A DNA stretch of 64,000 nucleotides from Metabacillus sp. B2-18. GTDB taxonomy: Bacteria; Bacillota; Bacilli; Bacillales; Bacillaceae. Under the pieces are notes generated by a model. That model had not been told where the DNA came from. It searched no databases and saw only the letters and a program-made list of their open reading frames with translations. The position numbers were made by a program, and so were the translations under genes. How positions within the stretch are numbered: position 1 is the stretch's first letter; each line of letters begins with the position of its first letter. The stretch spans positions 471,501-535,500 of the forward strand of contig NZ_CP088245.1 in the NCBI RefSeq assembly GCF_021117275.1, read 5' to 3'. Positions 36,785 through 44,806 of the stretch are shown here, piece after piece.

Positions 36785-37609
36785 ATGTTTAAAGAAGGTT
36801 CGTTCCTAAAAGAATTAGTCAAAAGATTTACAAGTGATGAGGTACCAGGCCTTTCAGCTCAGCTTTCTTATTTCTTTTTATTGTCGTTATTTCCTTTTCT
36901 CATTTTTTTAATCACCTTGCTTGGGTATTTACCGATTTCTCAAGAGGATGTATTAAACACAATAAAACAGTTTGCTCCTGGAGAATCAATGCAATTAATA
37001 AATGATACGTTAAATCAAATTTTAAATGATAAAAATGGTAAGCTTTTATCATTTGGTATTATTGCAACCCTTTGGTCAGCATCCAATGGAATTAATGCTA
37101 TTGTTCGAGCTTTTAATAAGGCGTATGATGTCGAGGAAAGCCGCTCGTTCTTTGTTTCAAGAGGGATGGCAATTCTACTTACAATTGCAATGGTTTTTGT
37201 CATTATAGTAGCTCTTTTATTACCCGTGTTTGGAAAAGAAATTGGCCTTTTTATTTTTTCTCATTTTGGTGTGTCAGCACAGTTTTTAACGATTTGGAAT
37301 ACGATGCGCTGGCTTGTAAGTGGAGTAATACTTTTCATTGTGTTTACAGCCCTATATTTTGTTGCACCTAATAAGCGTTTGCATCTTAAGGACGGAATAC
37401 CAGGTGCGATTGCCGCAACAATCGGCTGGATTGCTGTATCACTTGCGTTTTCTTATTATGTTGGTAATTTTGCCAACTATAGTGCCACATATGGAAGTAT
37501 TGGAGGAATTATTGTTTTAATGGTGTGGCTTTATTTATCAGGAATGATCATTATTCTTGGTGGGGAATTTAATGCACTGTTATATAAACGGAAGCATGCC
37601 TTAAAGTGA
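36785..37609 (+). CDS. yfkH: YihY/BrkB-family membrane protein YfkH
   Basis: A 274-residue inner-membrane protein with about six helices of the YihY family (formerly called ribonuclease BN by mistake). Family features are LSAQLSYFFLLSLFPFLIF, LWSASNGINAIVRAFNKAYDVEESR and YGSIGGIIVLMVWLYLSG. It is the third gene of the yfkJIH operon. Its function is unsettled; transport or membrane organisation has been suggested for the family. Confidence 0.9.
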   Translation: MFKEGSFLKELVKRFTSDEVPGLSAQLSYFFLLSLFPFLIFLITLLGYLPISQEDVLNTIKQFAPGESMQLINDTLNQILNDKNGKLLSFGIIATLWSASNGINAIVRAFNKAYDVEESRSFFVSRGMAILLTIAMVFVIIVALLLPVFGKEIGLFIFSHFGVSAQFLTIWNTMRWLVSGVILFIVFTALYFVAPNKRLHLKDGIPGAIAATIGWIAVSLAFSYYVGNFANYSATYGSIGGIIVLMVWLYLSGMIIILGGEFNALLYKRKHALK

Positions 37610-37706
37610 ATTACCAAATGTTTTAGTTCATATTGCATCCCTTAAAGTGAAATAGTAAGTAAGAAGACAAAAGTCTTTATTTTTATGAAAAGTGGGGGAT
37701 TAAACA

Positions 37707-37814
37707 ATGGCAAAACATACAAAAAAAGGTGGAAGCCATAACAAGCAAAACTCGAAGCAGAGTCCGAAGCATAAAACAAGCGGAAGTGCAAACGGTCAAA
37801 ACGGTTATCATTAA
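37707..37814 (+). CDS. very small basic Lys/His/Gly-rich protein
   Basis: A 35-residue ORF beginning MAKHTKKGGSHNKQ behind GTGGGGGA and followed at once by a strong terminator. It has no hydrophobic segment and no acidic residue, with many Lys, His, Asn, Gln and Ser. Such sequences in spore formers are often minor small acid-soluble or spore-core proteins, but I cannot place it in a family. Confidence 0.5.
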   Translation: MAKHTKKGGSHNKQNSKQSPKHKTSGSANGQNGYH

Positions 37815-37823
37815 ATAAGAAAG

Positions 37824-37858
37824 GGCTGGCTAGGTTTAAAACCTAGTCAGCCTTTTTC
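37824..37858 (+). terminator. rho-independent terminator
   Basis: GGCTGGCTAGGTTT pairs with AAACCTAGTCAGCC with one G-U, then TTTTTCTT. It ends the small ORF and adjoins the convergent BH0509-type gene. Confidence 0.85.
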
Positions 37859-37859
37859 T

Positions 37860-38009
37860 TTACTCAGCATGCTCCAAACAGCTGTTATAAACGGTGCTGT
37901 AGATATGTTCAATATCAGCATCTGTCATATAAAGTAAAGAGTCTTTGTCAATTTCCTTCATTCTTTCAATAAATTCAATCATGTTTTTACGTTCCTGTCT
38001 GTTCATCAT
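37860..38009 (-). CDS. BH0509 family small protein
   Basis: A 49-residue protein beginning MMNRQERKNMIEFIE and containing YMTDADIEHIYS. This pattern fits the short BH0509 family of Bacillaceae as I remember it, with no known function. A GGGAG sequence precedes the tandem ATG codons, so the true start may be the second one (38006). Confidence 0.7.
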   Translation of the reverse strand: MMNRQERKNMIEFIERMKEIDKDSLLYMTDADIEHIYSTVYNSCLEHAE

Positions 38010-38140
38010 TTTCCCATCTCCCTTTGTAGTTGTTATGATACAGTTTATTGTTGTTAGTTGTATTATATAACAGATTATTTAAAATGTTCAAACCTTTTTT
38101 GAAAATTTTTTAAAAGAGGCGCCAGCAGGCTCTGAAAATG

Positions 38141-38165
38141 AAAAAAGCTGACAAGATGTCAGCTT
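38141..38165 (-). terminator. terminator of MFS gene
   Basis: A perfect 9-bp stem, AAGCTGACA (38145-38153) with TGTCAGCTT (38157-38165). The T-run lies on the minus strand (A-run 38141-38146). The MFS stop codon lies inside the hairpin. Confidence 0.88.
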
Positions 38166-39355
38166 GAAAAATGATCCATGGAGGGATTAGTGGATTTTTC
38201 TGTTGTTAAAATTGGTTTATAGAGAGTAACAGCTATAAATATAAGTAACAACATACTACTAATGATGAAGAAATAGCTAATATCATTGGTGTACTTGATA
38301 AAAATACCACCTAGATAAGGGCCAGCTAGACTGCCAACACTAAAGGCAACTCCACATAGGAGATTTCCGGTTGGGAGCAGGTTTTTTGGCATTAGGTCAG
38401 TCATGTAACTGATTCCTAGTGAGAAGGTAGAGCCTACAACCGTTCCAGATATGAATAAGCAAATAATCAGAGCAGTTGGAGAATGTTCAACAAAACTGGC
38501 TATTGTAAAGCTCAAAAAGCCTGTGAATAAAATAAACATTAACACAGTTCTTCTTCCAAATTTGTCACTTAAAATGCCAAGCGGAAGTTGAAATGTGATT
38601 GCTCCTATTGCAAAAGAAAACAGTAAAATAGAAATATTCGTTACATCAAGACCAATTCGGAGTGCGTAAACAGGAAAGCTACCGTTTAATGAGGATTCTA
38701 AAAATCCATATCCTAAAGGAGGTAAAAATGCAACCCATCCGTATTTCCATGCACTTCTAAATCGTTTCATTGTTTCTTTCATTGAATTAACCTCAATGGT
38801 TTGCTCAGGAAAGTCGTTTTTTAGAAGAAACAATAGAGCCCAGCCTATAAAACAAAGAACAGATGAAATAATAAAAGGCAATGCTTCGTTTATGTTAACG
38901 AGTGATGCAAGTAATGGACCTGCTGCAAAACCAACGCCAAAAAATAGGCCGTACAGTGAAATGTTTCTTCCTCTTTTATCCTCAGACGAAAATGAGGTAA
39001 TCCATGTTTGTGTACCAAAATGCAGGGCATGGTCACCAATTCCAATCAAAAGTCGCAGGCCAAACCAAAACCAAAAGGATTTCCATAACGGAAATAATGC
39101 AAGAGAGGAAGCTACGACTAAGCCGCCGAGGATAATAATTGGTTTATAGCCAAACCGTTTTAATGGATATTCCATAAAGGGAGATACTAAAAGAATACCA
39201 ATGTATAGAGCTGTTGCGTTTAAGCCATTTAGGTCTGAAGATACCCCACTATTTTCAAAAATAATTGCAATTAGTGGTAGAAGCATTCCTTGGCTAAACC
39301 CTGATATCCCGACAATAGAAACCAATATCCAAAAACGAACTCGTTGAGTATTCAT
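38159..39355 (-). CDS. yfkF: MFS transporter, YfkF-like
   Basis: A 398-residue major facilitator with about twelve helices. The first-half motif A position reads EYPLKRFGYKP and the second-half copy GILSDKFGRRT. Length and position beside yfkH match B. subtilis YfkF, an uncharacterised multidrug-type carrier. The start at 39355 follows GAGAGGTG; the longer frame to 39478 adds a non-homologous leader. Confidence 0.8.
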   Translation of the reverse strand: MNTQRVRFWILVSIVGISGFSQGMLLPLIAIIFENSGVSSDLNGLNATALYIGILLVSPFMEYPLKRFGYKPIIILGGLVVASSLALFPLWKSFWFWFGLRLLIGIGDHALHFGTQTWITSFSSEDKRGRNISLYGLFFGVGFAAGPLLASLVNINEALPFIISSVLCFIGWALLFLLKNDFPEQTIEVNSMKETMKRFRSAWKYGWVAFLPPLGYGFLESSLNGSFPVYALRIGLDVTNISILLFSFAIGAITFQLPLGILSDKFGRRTVLMFILFTGFLSFTIASFVEHSPTALIICLFISGTVVGSTFSLGISYMTDLMPKNLLPTGNLLCGVAFSVGSLAGPYLGGIFIKYTNDISYFFIISSMLLLIFIAVTLYKPILTTEKSTNPSMDHFSS

Positions 39356-39503
39356 GTAAGCACCTCTCATGATTTTAAAAATAATTCTTAAATGCCAGTA
39401 ATACTTTAAACCGAATAACAAAATTATACAAGAAAAATAAGATAACATTCTTTTGTAATCGTCGTTTTTTAGATACAATAACTTAAAAACTGAGGTGAAG
39501 ATA

Positions 39504-39893
39504 ATGGAATTTAAAATGAAGAAAGAAGTTGGCTTTACAACAACAACAGAATATGGAGAATTGCATATAGCAGGCGATGAAGCCTACGGGTATAGACCTT
39601 ATCAACTAATGGTCGCATCAATTGCTGTTTGTAGTGGTGGTGTATTGCGGAAGATTTTAGCTAAGAAAAGAATAGAGATAGAGGATTTAACTATATCTAC
39701 TGATGTAGAACGTAATGAGGCTGAAGCAAATAAGATCGAAAAGATACATATTCACTACAAAATTAAAGGTCATAATTTAAACGAAAACAAAATTCATCAA
39801 TCAATTTTATTAGCTAGTAAAAATTGTCCAATGGCTCAGTCAGTTAAAGGTAGTATTGAAATAGAGGAAACATTTGAATTGATCCAAAAGTAA
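39504..39893 (+). CDS. OsmC-family protein
   Basis: A 129-residue OsmC/Ohr-fold protein of the YhfA-like branch. One redox-type Cys lies in ASIAVCSGGVLRKIL and the second in ASKNCPMAQSVKG, the usual two-cysteine arrangement for thiol-dependent peroxide reduction. ATG 39504 lies six bases after GAGGTG, rather than the GTG inside that site. It is convergent with the YdaG-like gene and shares its terminator. Confidence 0.85.
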   Translation: MEFKMKKEVGFTTTTEYGELHIAGDEAYGYRPYQLMVASIAVCSGGVLRKILAKKRIEIEDLTISTDVERNEAEANKIEKIHIHYKIKGHNLNENKIHQSILLASKNCPMAQSVKGSIEIEETFELIQK

Positions 39894-39900
39894 TAAATGA

Positions 39901-39931
39901 AAAAGCCAGATGAATGATTCACCTGGCTTTT
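39901..39931. terminator. bidirectional terminator
   Basis: AAAAGCCAG (39901-39909) pairs with CTGGCTTTT (39923-39931), with inner TGAAT/ATTCA pairs. Confidence 0.88.
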
Positions 39932-39937
39932 CCGAGT

Positions 39938-40357
39938 TTATAATGACAATGTTTCAGGTTCACTTGAAGACTTTTCGAAATAACGATAAGAAGAAGGTGA
40001 AATTTTTAAAAGCATATAGTTAGGATCATCTGCACTTGGAATCCAACTTTTTAAGTGCTCATTCCAGAATTTTTCTTTAAGTTCCTTAGATTCCTCTACC
40101 ATAACTGTTCCTTCCACCTCCACATATGGGTCGTCCCATCCTTTACAATCATTTCCTAATAAAATATGAACATTAGGGTTTGCGTTGATATCCTCAACCT
40201 TGTGGGTGTCTTTATTGGTGGCTGTATATAAAACTAAATCCTCATTAAAAAACAGCATGAATCGAGAGAAAGGCTTGTTTTGACTGATAGTTGCTAATGT
40301 ACCTACTTTATGATTTTGTACGACTTCAAGTAATTTATTTTTCAAATCCTCACTCAT
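39938..40357 (-). CDS. pyridoxamine-phosphate-oxidase-fold general stress protein (YdaG-like)
   Basis: A 139-residue split-barrel flavin-binding-fold protein close to B. subtilis YdaG (general stress protein 26). Shared segments are HKVGTLATIS, NPNVHILLGND and DDPNYMLLKISP. The B. subtilis relative is in the sigma-B regulon; here no clear sigma-B promoter is visible. GAAAGGAG precedes the start. The substrate is unknown. Confidence 0.87.
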   Translation of the reverse strand: MSEDLKNKLLEVVQNHKVGTLATISQNKPFSRFMLFFNEDLVLYTATNKDTHKVEDINANPNVHILLGNDCKGWDDPYVEVEGTVMVEESKELKEKFWNEHLKSWIPSADDPNYMLLKISPSSYRYFEKSSSEPETLSL

Positions 40358-40504
40358 TGGATAAGCTCCTTTCTTTCCTCATACAATATAGTTGCGTATG
40401 TAAAAAGCTTCACACTATATTAATGTGCAATAAAACGATGGATTTCATTCATCTTTAGTGTAAAGGAAGTTAAAGAGTTGAGAATTGGTGTTTAATTACT
40501 TAAA

Positions 40505-40630
40505 CAAAAAGAGACTCTGTGTATAAATACACAGAGTCTTATAGTTTGTGTAGGACGAAACAGATAACTAGAGAAATTGGTAACGCTTGCAAAAAAGCGT
40601 TAAATTCCTAGGGACACTTTATCGTGTACC
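40505..40630 (-). ncRNA. candidate structured small RNA on minus strand
   Basis: The interval has its own minus-strand promoter (40634-40662) and a perfect 12-bp terminator hairpin, AGACTCTGTGTA with TACACAGAGTCT (40512-40539), then CTTTTTG on the minus strand. Between them are a 5' hairpin (ACAC/GTGT with flanking GG/CC, 40611-40630) and AACGCTT/AAGCGTT (40582-40602). There is no ORF. It lies between divergent ydaG-like and yczE-like genes. I do not recognise a known RNA family. The ends are approximate. Confidence 0.5.
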
Positions 40631-40633
40631 TAT

Positions 40634-40662
40634 ATGATACTATAATCTTTAAGGATTGTAAA
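40634..40662 (-). promoter_or_regulatory. sigma-A-type promoter of candidate small RNA
   Basis: On the minus strand, TTTACA (40662-40657), 17 bases, TATCAT (40639-40634). Each hexamer is one base off consensus and the spacing is ideal. Confidence 0.55.
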
Positions 40663-40748
40663 TATTCTGTTTATTAATTTTACTATTTGTTTTAAAGTAA
40701 TGTTTGTCCTCATATTTATTAGCATCTACTTAGAAAGGAACTAAAAGG

Positions 40749-41354
40749 ATGAAGATTAGAATTTTATTTTATTTAATTGGCCTCTTCTTAATGGGTTTTG
40801 GTGTCACACTGACAATAAAAGCTGACTTAGGAGCTGGAGCATGGGATGCCTTAAACGTTGGTCTGTCAAATGTTGTTGGGTTAACAGTAGGAAGTTGGGT
40901 TATTATCATTGGGGTAATCTTAATATTTATTAACGCCTTAATCGTTAGAGGTAAACCTAAATTACTAGCTGTGGTTACAATTTTATTAATAGGTTTTTCA
41001 GTTGATTTTTGGCTAATAGTAGTTATGAACAACGTTCATTTAAGTACATTATTATTACAGGTAATATCTCTTATCGCCGGGATAATACTTATTGCCATTG
41101 GCGTAGCCATGTATTTGCAAACAAAATTTCCTGCTAATCCAATTGATCAACTGATGATCTCATTGCATGAAAGGTTTCAATTGAACTTTATGATCGCTAA
41201 AACAATTGGAGAGGTTACCGCACTAATCTTAGCGTTTATTTTGCAAGGACCCATTGGTGTAGGGACAATCATCATTACCTTTTTAATTGGGCCAATGATT
41301 CAATGGATAAATAAGCCTATGACGAAGAGGTATGAGTTATTGCTAAAGAGATAG
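40749..41354 (+). CDS. YczE/YyaS/YitT-family membrane protein
   Basis: A 201-residue protein with about five hydrophobic helices. FGVTLTIKADLGAGAWDALNVG near the N-terminus and KFPANPIDQLM later are features of the YczE-like branch of the YitT family. B. subtilis YczE is needed for some lipopeptide production by an unknown mechanism, but function here is open. The 5' region contains the divergent small-RNA candidate. Confidence 0.8.
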   Translation: MKIRILFYLIGLFLMGFGVTLTIKADLGAGAWDALNVGLSNVVGLTVGSWVIIIGVILIFINALIVRGKPKLLAVVTILLIGFSVDFWLIVVMNNVHLSTLLLQVISLIAGIILIAIGVAMYLQTKFPANPIDQLMISLHERFQLNFMIAKTIGEVTALILAFILQGPIGVGTIIITFLIGPMIQWINKPMTKRYELLLKR

Positions 41355-41466
41355 TAGAGAAATCGTCATGCTTAAGAACTTTATAGAAGTACTGATTAAA
41401 AATTTTGGATAAACCATTTCCCGATTGAAAACAATAATGATAAGCATGTTGAAAGGAGTAAAAACC

Positions 41467-42261
41467 ATGAAAAGAAGATTGCTCATTTCTTTAGTTTTGC
41501 TTTTATCATTTAGTTTTTCAAGTGCTGTATTAGCAGAAGGGAAAACACAAAAGCCGAAGATGCCTGGATCGGTAATGGATATATCAAAAGAAAACACATA
41601 TCCAAACCCTACTCAGGATTTACCCTATTTACAGCCAAGTGAGCTAACTCAGCAACTGATTGACACATCAGAAGTTCCAATTGAGAATCCTGATTTGATT
41701 CGGATTTTAAATGAATCCACCATTTCTGATGCACCACTTGCCTTCGGATATCGTGCCACCATTTATTTAGGTCAGTGGGCACTTAATTATGAATCAACTG
41801 AAACAGCAACAAATTGGGAGTATCAAAAAATAAACACAAATTATCAAGATAATCGTGGTGGAAAATCACAAATTCAAATGCATTATCGCCAGGAGGCGCA
41901 AAAATCTGTAAAAGGTGGCTTAACCGCAAAAGTCCCTGAAGCAGAGCATGTTAAAAAAATGATGTTGTTAGAGGCAATGAAGAAAACAAGTTTACCATTA
42001 GCGTTTGAAACAATCATTGGGGCAGGAACAAAGAAGGATCAGGTGTATAATGTACCACCTAAAAAATTAGGCTACTTATATGCTTATGCTCCTGCAGTTA
42101 ATGAAAAAGGAAAAGTAACGTATGGTGAAGTTTATTTGGTATTAAAAGGTAATAAGAAAAGCATTGTTGTAAAGAATATAACATCACAAGGAATTGGCGC
42201 ATGGATTCCATTACAAGATCATGCATCATTTGGATTTGTTACATCTGATCAACCTAGATAA
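41467..42261 (+). CDS. yfkD: secreted protein YfkD
   Basis: A 264-residue exported protein, the same length as B. subtilis YfkD. The signal peptide MKRRLLISLVLLLSFSFSSAVLA has a likely cleavage after ALA. The mature part is hydrophilic with WALNYESTETATNWEYQ and KLGYLYAYAPAVN. The function is unknown. The start at 41467 follows AAAGGAG. It is convergent with yfkC, and one terminator serves both. Confidence 0.85.
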   Translation: MKRRLLISLVLLLSFSFSSAVLAEGKTQKPKMPGSVMDISKENTYPNPTQDLPYLQPSELTQQLIDTSEVPIENPDLIRILNESTISDAPLAFGYRATIYLGQWALNYESTETATNWEYQKINTNYQDNRGGKSQIQMHYRQEAQKSVKGGLTAKVPEAEHVKKMMLLEAMKKTSLPLAFETIIGAGTKKDQVYNVPPKKLGYLYAYAPAVNEKGKVTYGEVYLVLKGNKKSIVVKNITSQGIGAWIPLQDHASFGFVTSDQPR

Positions 42262-42265
42262 CCAT

Positions 42266-42301
42266 AAAAAATCAGTACCTTGTGTTAGGTACTGATTTTT
42301 T
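42266..42301. terminator. bidirectional terminator of yfkD and yfkC
   Basis: A perfect 15-bp stem, AAAAAATCAGTACCT (42266-42280) with AGGTACTGATTTTTT (42287-42301). The yfkC stop codon lies at the loop. Confidence 0.93.
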
Positions 42302-43133
42302 CATTTTGGTTTAATGAAACTCTTTCTTCTGCCAACTGAATATTTTCATCGAATAGAGCTTTAGCAATGATTTTTCTAGCTTCCTTCGCCGCATTCCAAT
42401 AATGTTGGTCATCAACTAAACCGATTATTGCATATTCGTAGCCCCGATAATTAGCATTTAAAGAGGTAATCCCGAATAAGTGAAAGGGCTCGATAATTGT
42501 GTCAGATAAATCTCTTTTTAAGTAGTCTCCCAATTCCTGGTTTACTTTTTCACAGGTGTGTTCTAGTACTGTCCACACTTTATCTGGATCTTCTCTAAAG
42601 CTTGTCACAACACGCTCAATAACCCTCATCCGGTCTATGTTATAGTTATGAATTTGCTTTATTTCACCGTTACTAATCGTTAATAATTTTCCGCTCCATT
42701 CTCGTACCTTTAAAGAGCGGAGTCCGATTTCTTCAACAGTGCCATTAAATGTGTTGTTGATTGTAATGAAATCACCTTGATGAAGCTGTTTTTCATAAAT
42801 TAAAAACATTCCCGCTAAAATGTCCTTTATTAAGCTTTGTGCTCCAAACCCGATTACAATACCTGCCACACCGGCACCTGCTAAGATGGATCCGAAATTT
42901 TCAACAAATAAAGAAATAATGTATAGGATGAAACCTATAGTTGCCGCGTATCTTGTAACAGATCGAATCAAACTTTCAATTGTTTTTTCTTTTCGTTCTT
43001 CTATAAAATCTGTTCGTTGGAAGAACTTTCTAATAAAGAAATTAATGATAAAAACACTTAATGCTAAAAGAATTGCAACTATAATCACTTTTAATAACTC
43101 ATATTCTTTTAAAAACGCTAGTGCCTGATCCAT
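42285..43133 (-). CDS. yfkC: mechanosensitive channel MscS-family protein YfkC
   Basis: A 282-residue small-conductance mechanosensitive channel. There are two or three N-terminal helices, then the pore-lining helix with SILAGAGVAGIVIGFGAQSLIKDILAG split by Gly and Ala. The cytoplasmic beta domain begins GDFITINNTFNGTVEEIGLRS. It would release solutes on hypo-osmotic shock. Length and position match B. subtilis YfkC. It lies nine bases after yfkAB on the same strand, so the two are probably co-transcribed. Confidence 0.9.
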   Translation of the reverse strand: MDQALAFLKEYELLKVIIVAILLALSVFIINFFIRKFFQRTDFIEERKEKTIESLIRSVTRYAATIGFILYIISLFVENFGSILAGAGVAGIVIGFGAQSLIKDILAGMFLIYEKQLHQGDFITINNTFNGTVEEIGLRSLKVREWSGKLLTISNGEIKQIHNYNIDRMRVIERVVTSFREDPDKVWTVLEHTCEKVNQELGDYLKRDLSDTIIEPFHLFGITSLNANYRGYEYAIIGLVDDQHYWNAAKEARKIIAKALFDENIQLAEERVSLNQNEKIST

Positions 43134-43142
43134 CTTCTCACC

Positions 43143-44264
43143 TTATATATTCGATTTTCTTTTTGTAAAATCTATATCTTGGTAATAACTATTTTTAACA
43201 AGTACGTTAGGTCCTAGACATTGAACTGATGGGCAGTGACAATTTAGTGATTTAGCAAGTTTAGTGTTCATCCAGTTTGAATATGCTGATTGTAAAGTGT
43301 TATGTTGTATATTTCCTAGTGGCGGAGTATCGCCGAAGTCAGTCACAATAATATCTCCATTAAAGATATTTACATTAAGTCTTGAACGGCCATCAGGATC
43401 ATTTCGTACCGTAACACTTTTACTTTCACGTAAACGTTTGATGAGTTCTAAATCCTCTTCATTTTGACTGCAAGCATAAAAGGGCAAAGTTCCAAACAAC
43501 ATCCATACACTTTCATCCCGAAAATCTAATAACTGATGAATTACTTTTCTCATTTCTGGAAGAGAAAGAGTTTCTAAGGCACTTGCAAAATCACTTGGAT
43601 ACATTGGGTGAATTTCATGACGCTGACAAAGCATTTCTTCAACAATTTGCTTATGTATTTTCTCTATATAAGGAAGTGTTCGTTTATTAAGCATCGTTTC
43701 AGCAGATACAATCACACCCGCTTTTACTAGAGCTCTGCTATTCTCAATCATTCGATCAAACAAAGCAGCTCTTTGTTTGTAAGTTGGCTTTCGCTCCATA
43801 ACAGCAAACCCGACCTCGACGAATTCATCAATCGTACCCCAATTATGAGATATATGTAAAACGTCGAGGTAAGGTATAATTTTTTCGTAACGCTTTAAAT
43901 CCAAGGTTAAATTAGAATTAATTTGTGTACGAACACCGCGTTCGTGGGCATACTTAAGAAGAGGTACCACATACTGTTCAACAGATTTTAATGAAAGCAT
44001 CGGCTCCCCACCTGTAATACTTATAGAACGTAAAGTTGGTACTTCATCTAACCTTTTTAACAGGAGATCAATAGGAAGTGCTTTTGGATCTTTAGGTTGT
44101 AAGGTATAACCAACTGCACAATGCTCACATCGCATGTTACAAAGAGTTGTTGTGGTAAATTCAATATTCGTTAACGTCATTTCGCCATACTGCTCAATAT
44201 CTAAATAGGCTTCCCACGGATCATATGAGGTTGTAATTGTTTTTAATGGTTTTAGTGCATTCAT
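43143..44264 (-). CDS. yfkAB: radical SAM protein YfkAB
   Basis: A 373-residue radical SAM enzyme. The [4Fe-4S] motif CNMRCEHC (CxxxCxxC) lies near residue 40 and binds S-adenosylmethionine; GGEP follows as ITGGEPML. The C-terminus has a second Cys cluster, CHCPSVQC (CxCxxxxC), which probably holds an auxiliary cluster. It corresponds to the fused yfkA/yfkB reading frame of B. subtilis. The substrate is unknown; no small precursor peptide gene was seen beside it. AAGGAG precedes the start. Confidence 0.9.
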   Translation of the reverse strand: MNALKPLKTITTSYDPWEAYLDIEQYGEMTLTNIEFTTTTLCNMRCEHCAVGYTLQPKDPKALPIDLLLKRLDEVPTLRSISITGGEPMLSLKSVEQYVVPLLKYAHERGVRTQINSNLTLDLKRYEKIIPYLDVLHISHNWGTIDEFVEVGFAVMERKPTYKQRAALFDRMIENSRALVKAGVIVSAETMLNKRTLPYIEKIHKQIVEEMLCQRHEIHPMYPSDFASALETLSLPEMRKVIHQLLDFRDESVWMLFGTLPFYACSQNEEDLELIKRLRESKSVTVRNDPDGRSRLNVNIFNGDIIVTDFGDTPPLGNIQHNTLQSAYSNWMNTKLAKSLNCHCPSVQCLGPNVLVKNSYYQDIDFTKRKSNI

Positions 44265-44425
44265 AATGTTTGCTCCTTTTTAAAAGGGTGAAAATGAAAT
44301 ATATAATATACATTCGCTTATTTTAACAGAAACCTTAAGGGAGAACATCCATTAATTCTGATGATTATACTTGTCAAAGAATTATTAATCATCTACGATA
44401 CATGTATCTGAAAGGAGAGGAAATA

Positions 44426-44614
44426 ATGGGTAACGCAGTACACGATAAGGATTCTCAACTATCCTATTTAAAAAATCGCTTAAATATGTTTTTAGAAGTC
44501 ATTGATTCGATGGATCCAGAATCTACAGATGTAGACGATGTTGATCGTTTAATACAAATGCTTGATGATCTTGAATTAAAGCATAATCAGTTTAAAAAAG
44601 ACTGGAAAGAATGA
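44426..44614 (+). CDS. SE1561 family small protein
   Basis: A 62-residue acidic helical protein starting MGNAVHDKDSQLSYLKNRL behind AAAGGAGAGG, with DPESTDVDDVDRLIQMLDDLE. It fits the uncharacterised SE1561 family. A terminator starts at its stop codon. Confidence 0.78.
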   Translation: MGNAVHDKDSQLSYLKNRLNMFLEVIDSMDPESTDVDDVDRLIQMLDDLELKHNQFKKDWKE

Positions 44615-44642
44615 GCTGGCACAAATTGTGTCGGCTTTTTTT
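44614..44642 (+). terminator. rho-independent terminator
   Basis: AGCTGGCACA (44614-44623) pairs with TGTGTCGGCT (44627-44636) including two G-U pairs, followed by a T-run. Confidence 0.82.
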
Positions 44643-44806
44643 GATAATGCAGCATACCAAAAGAACCCTGAAAACGCTTCTTTTCAATAAATCGCTTGAG
44701 GAGTATAATGAAAATTGTGGGAAAAGACCGAAAGTTTATAAATTAGTAGTGATTAGTGTAGGCACATGCTTAGTTGCTGAGCTTTCACACGAGGGGGAGA
44801 ATCGAG

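Noticed and set aside
40505..40748. Known riboswitch upstream of the yczE-like gene
   Set aside because: No conserved core of a riboswitch I know could be matched on the plus strand, and the terminator U-tract is on the minus strand.
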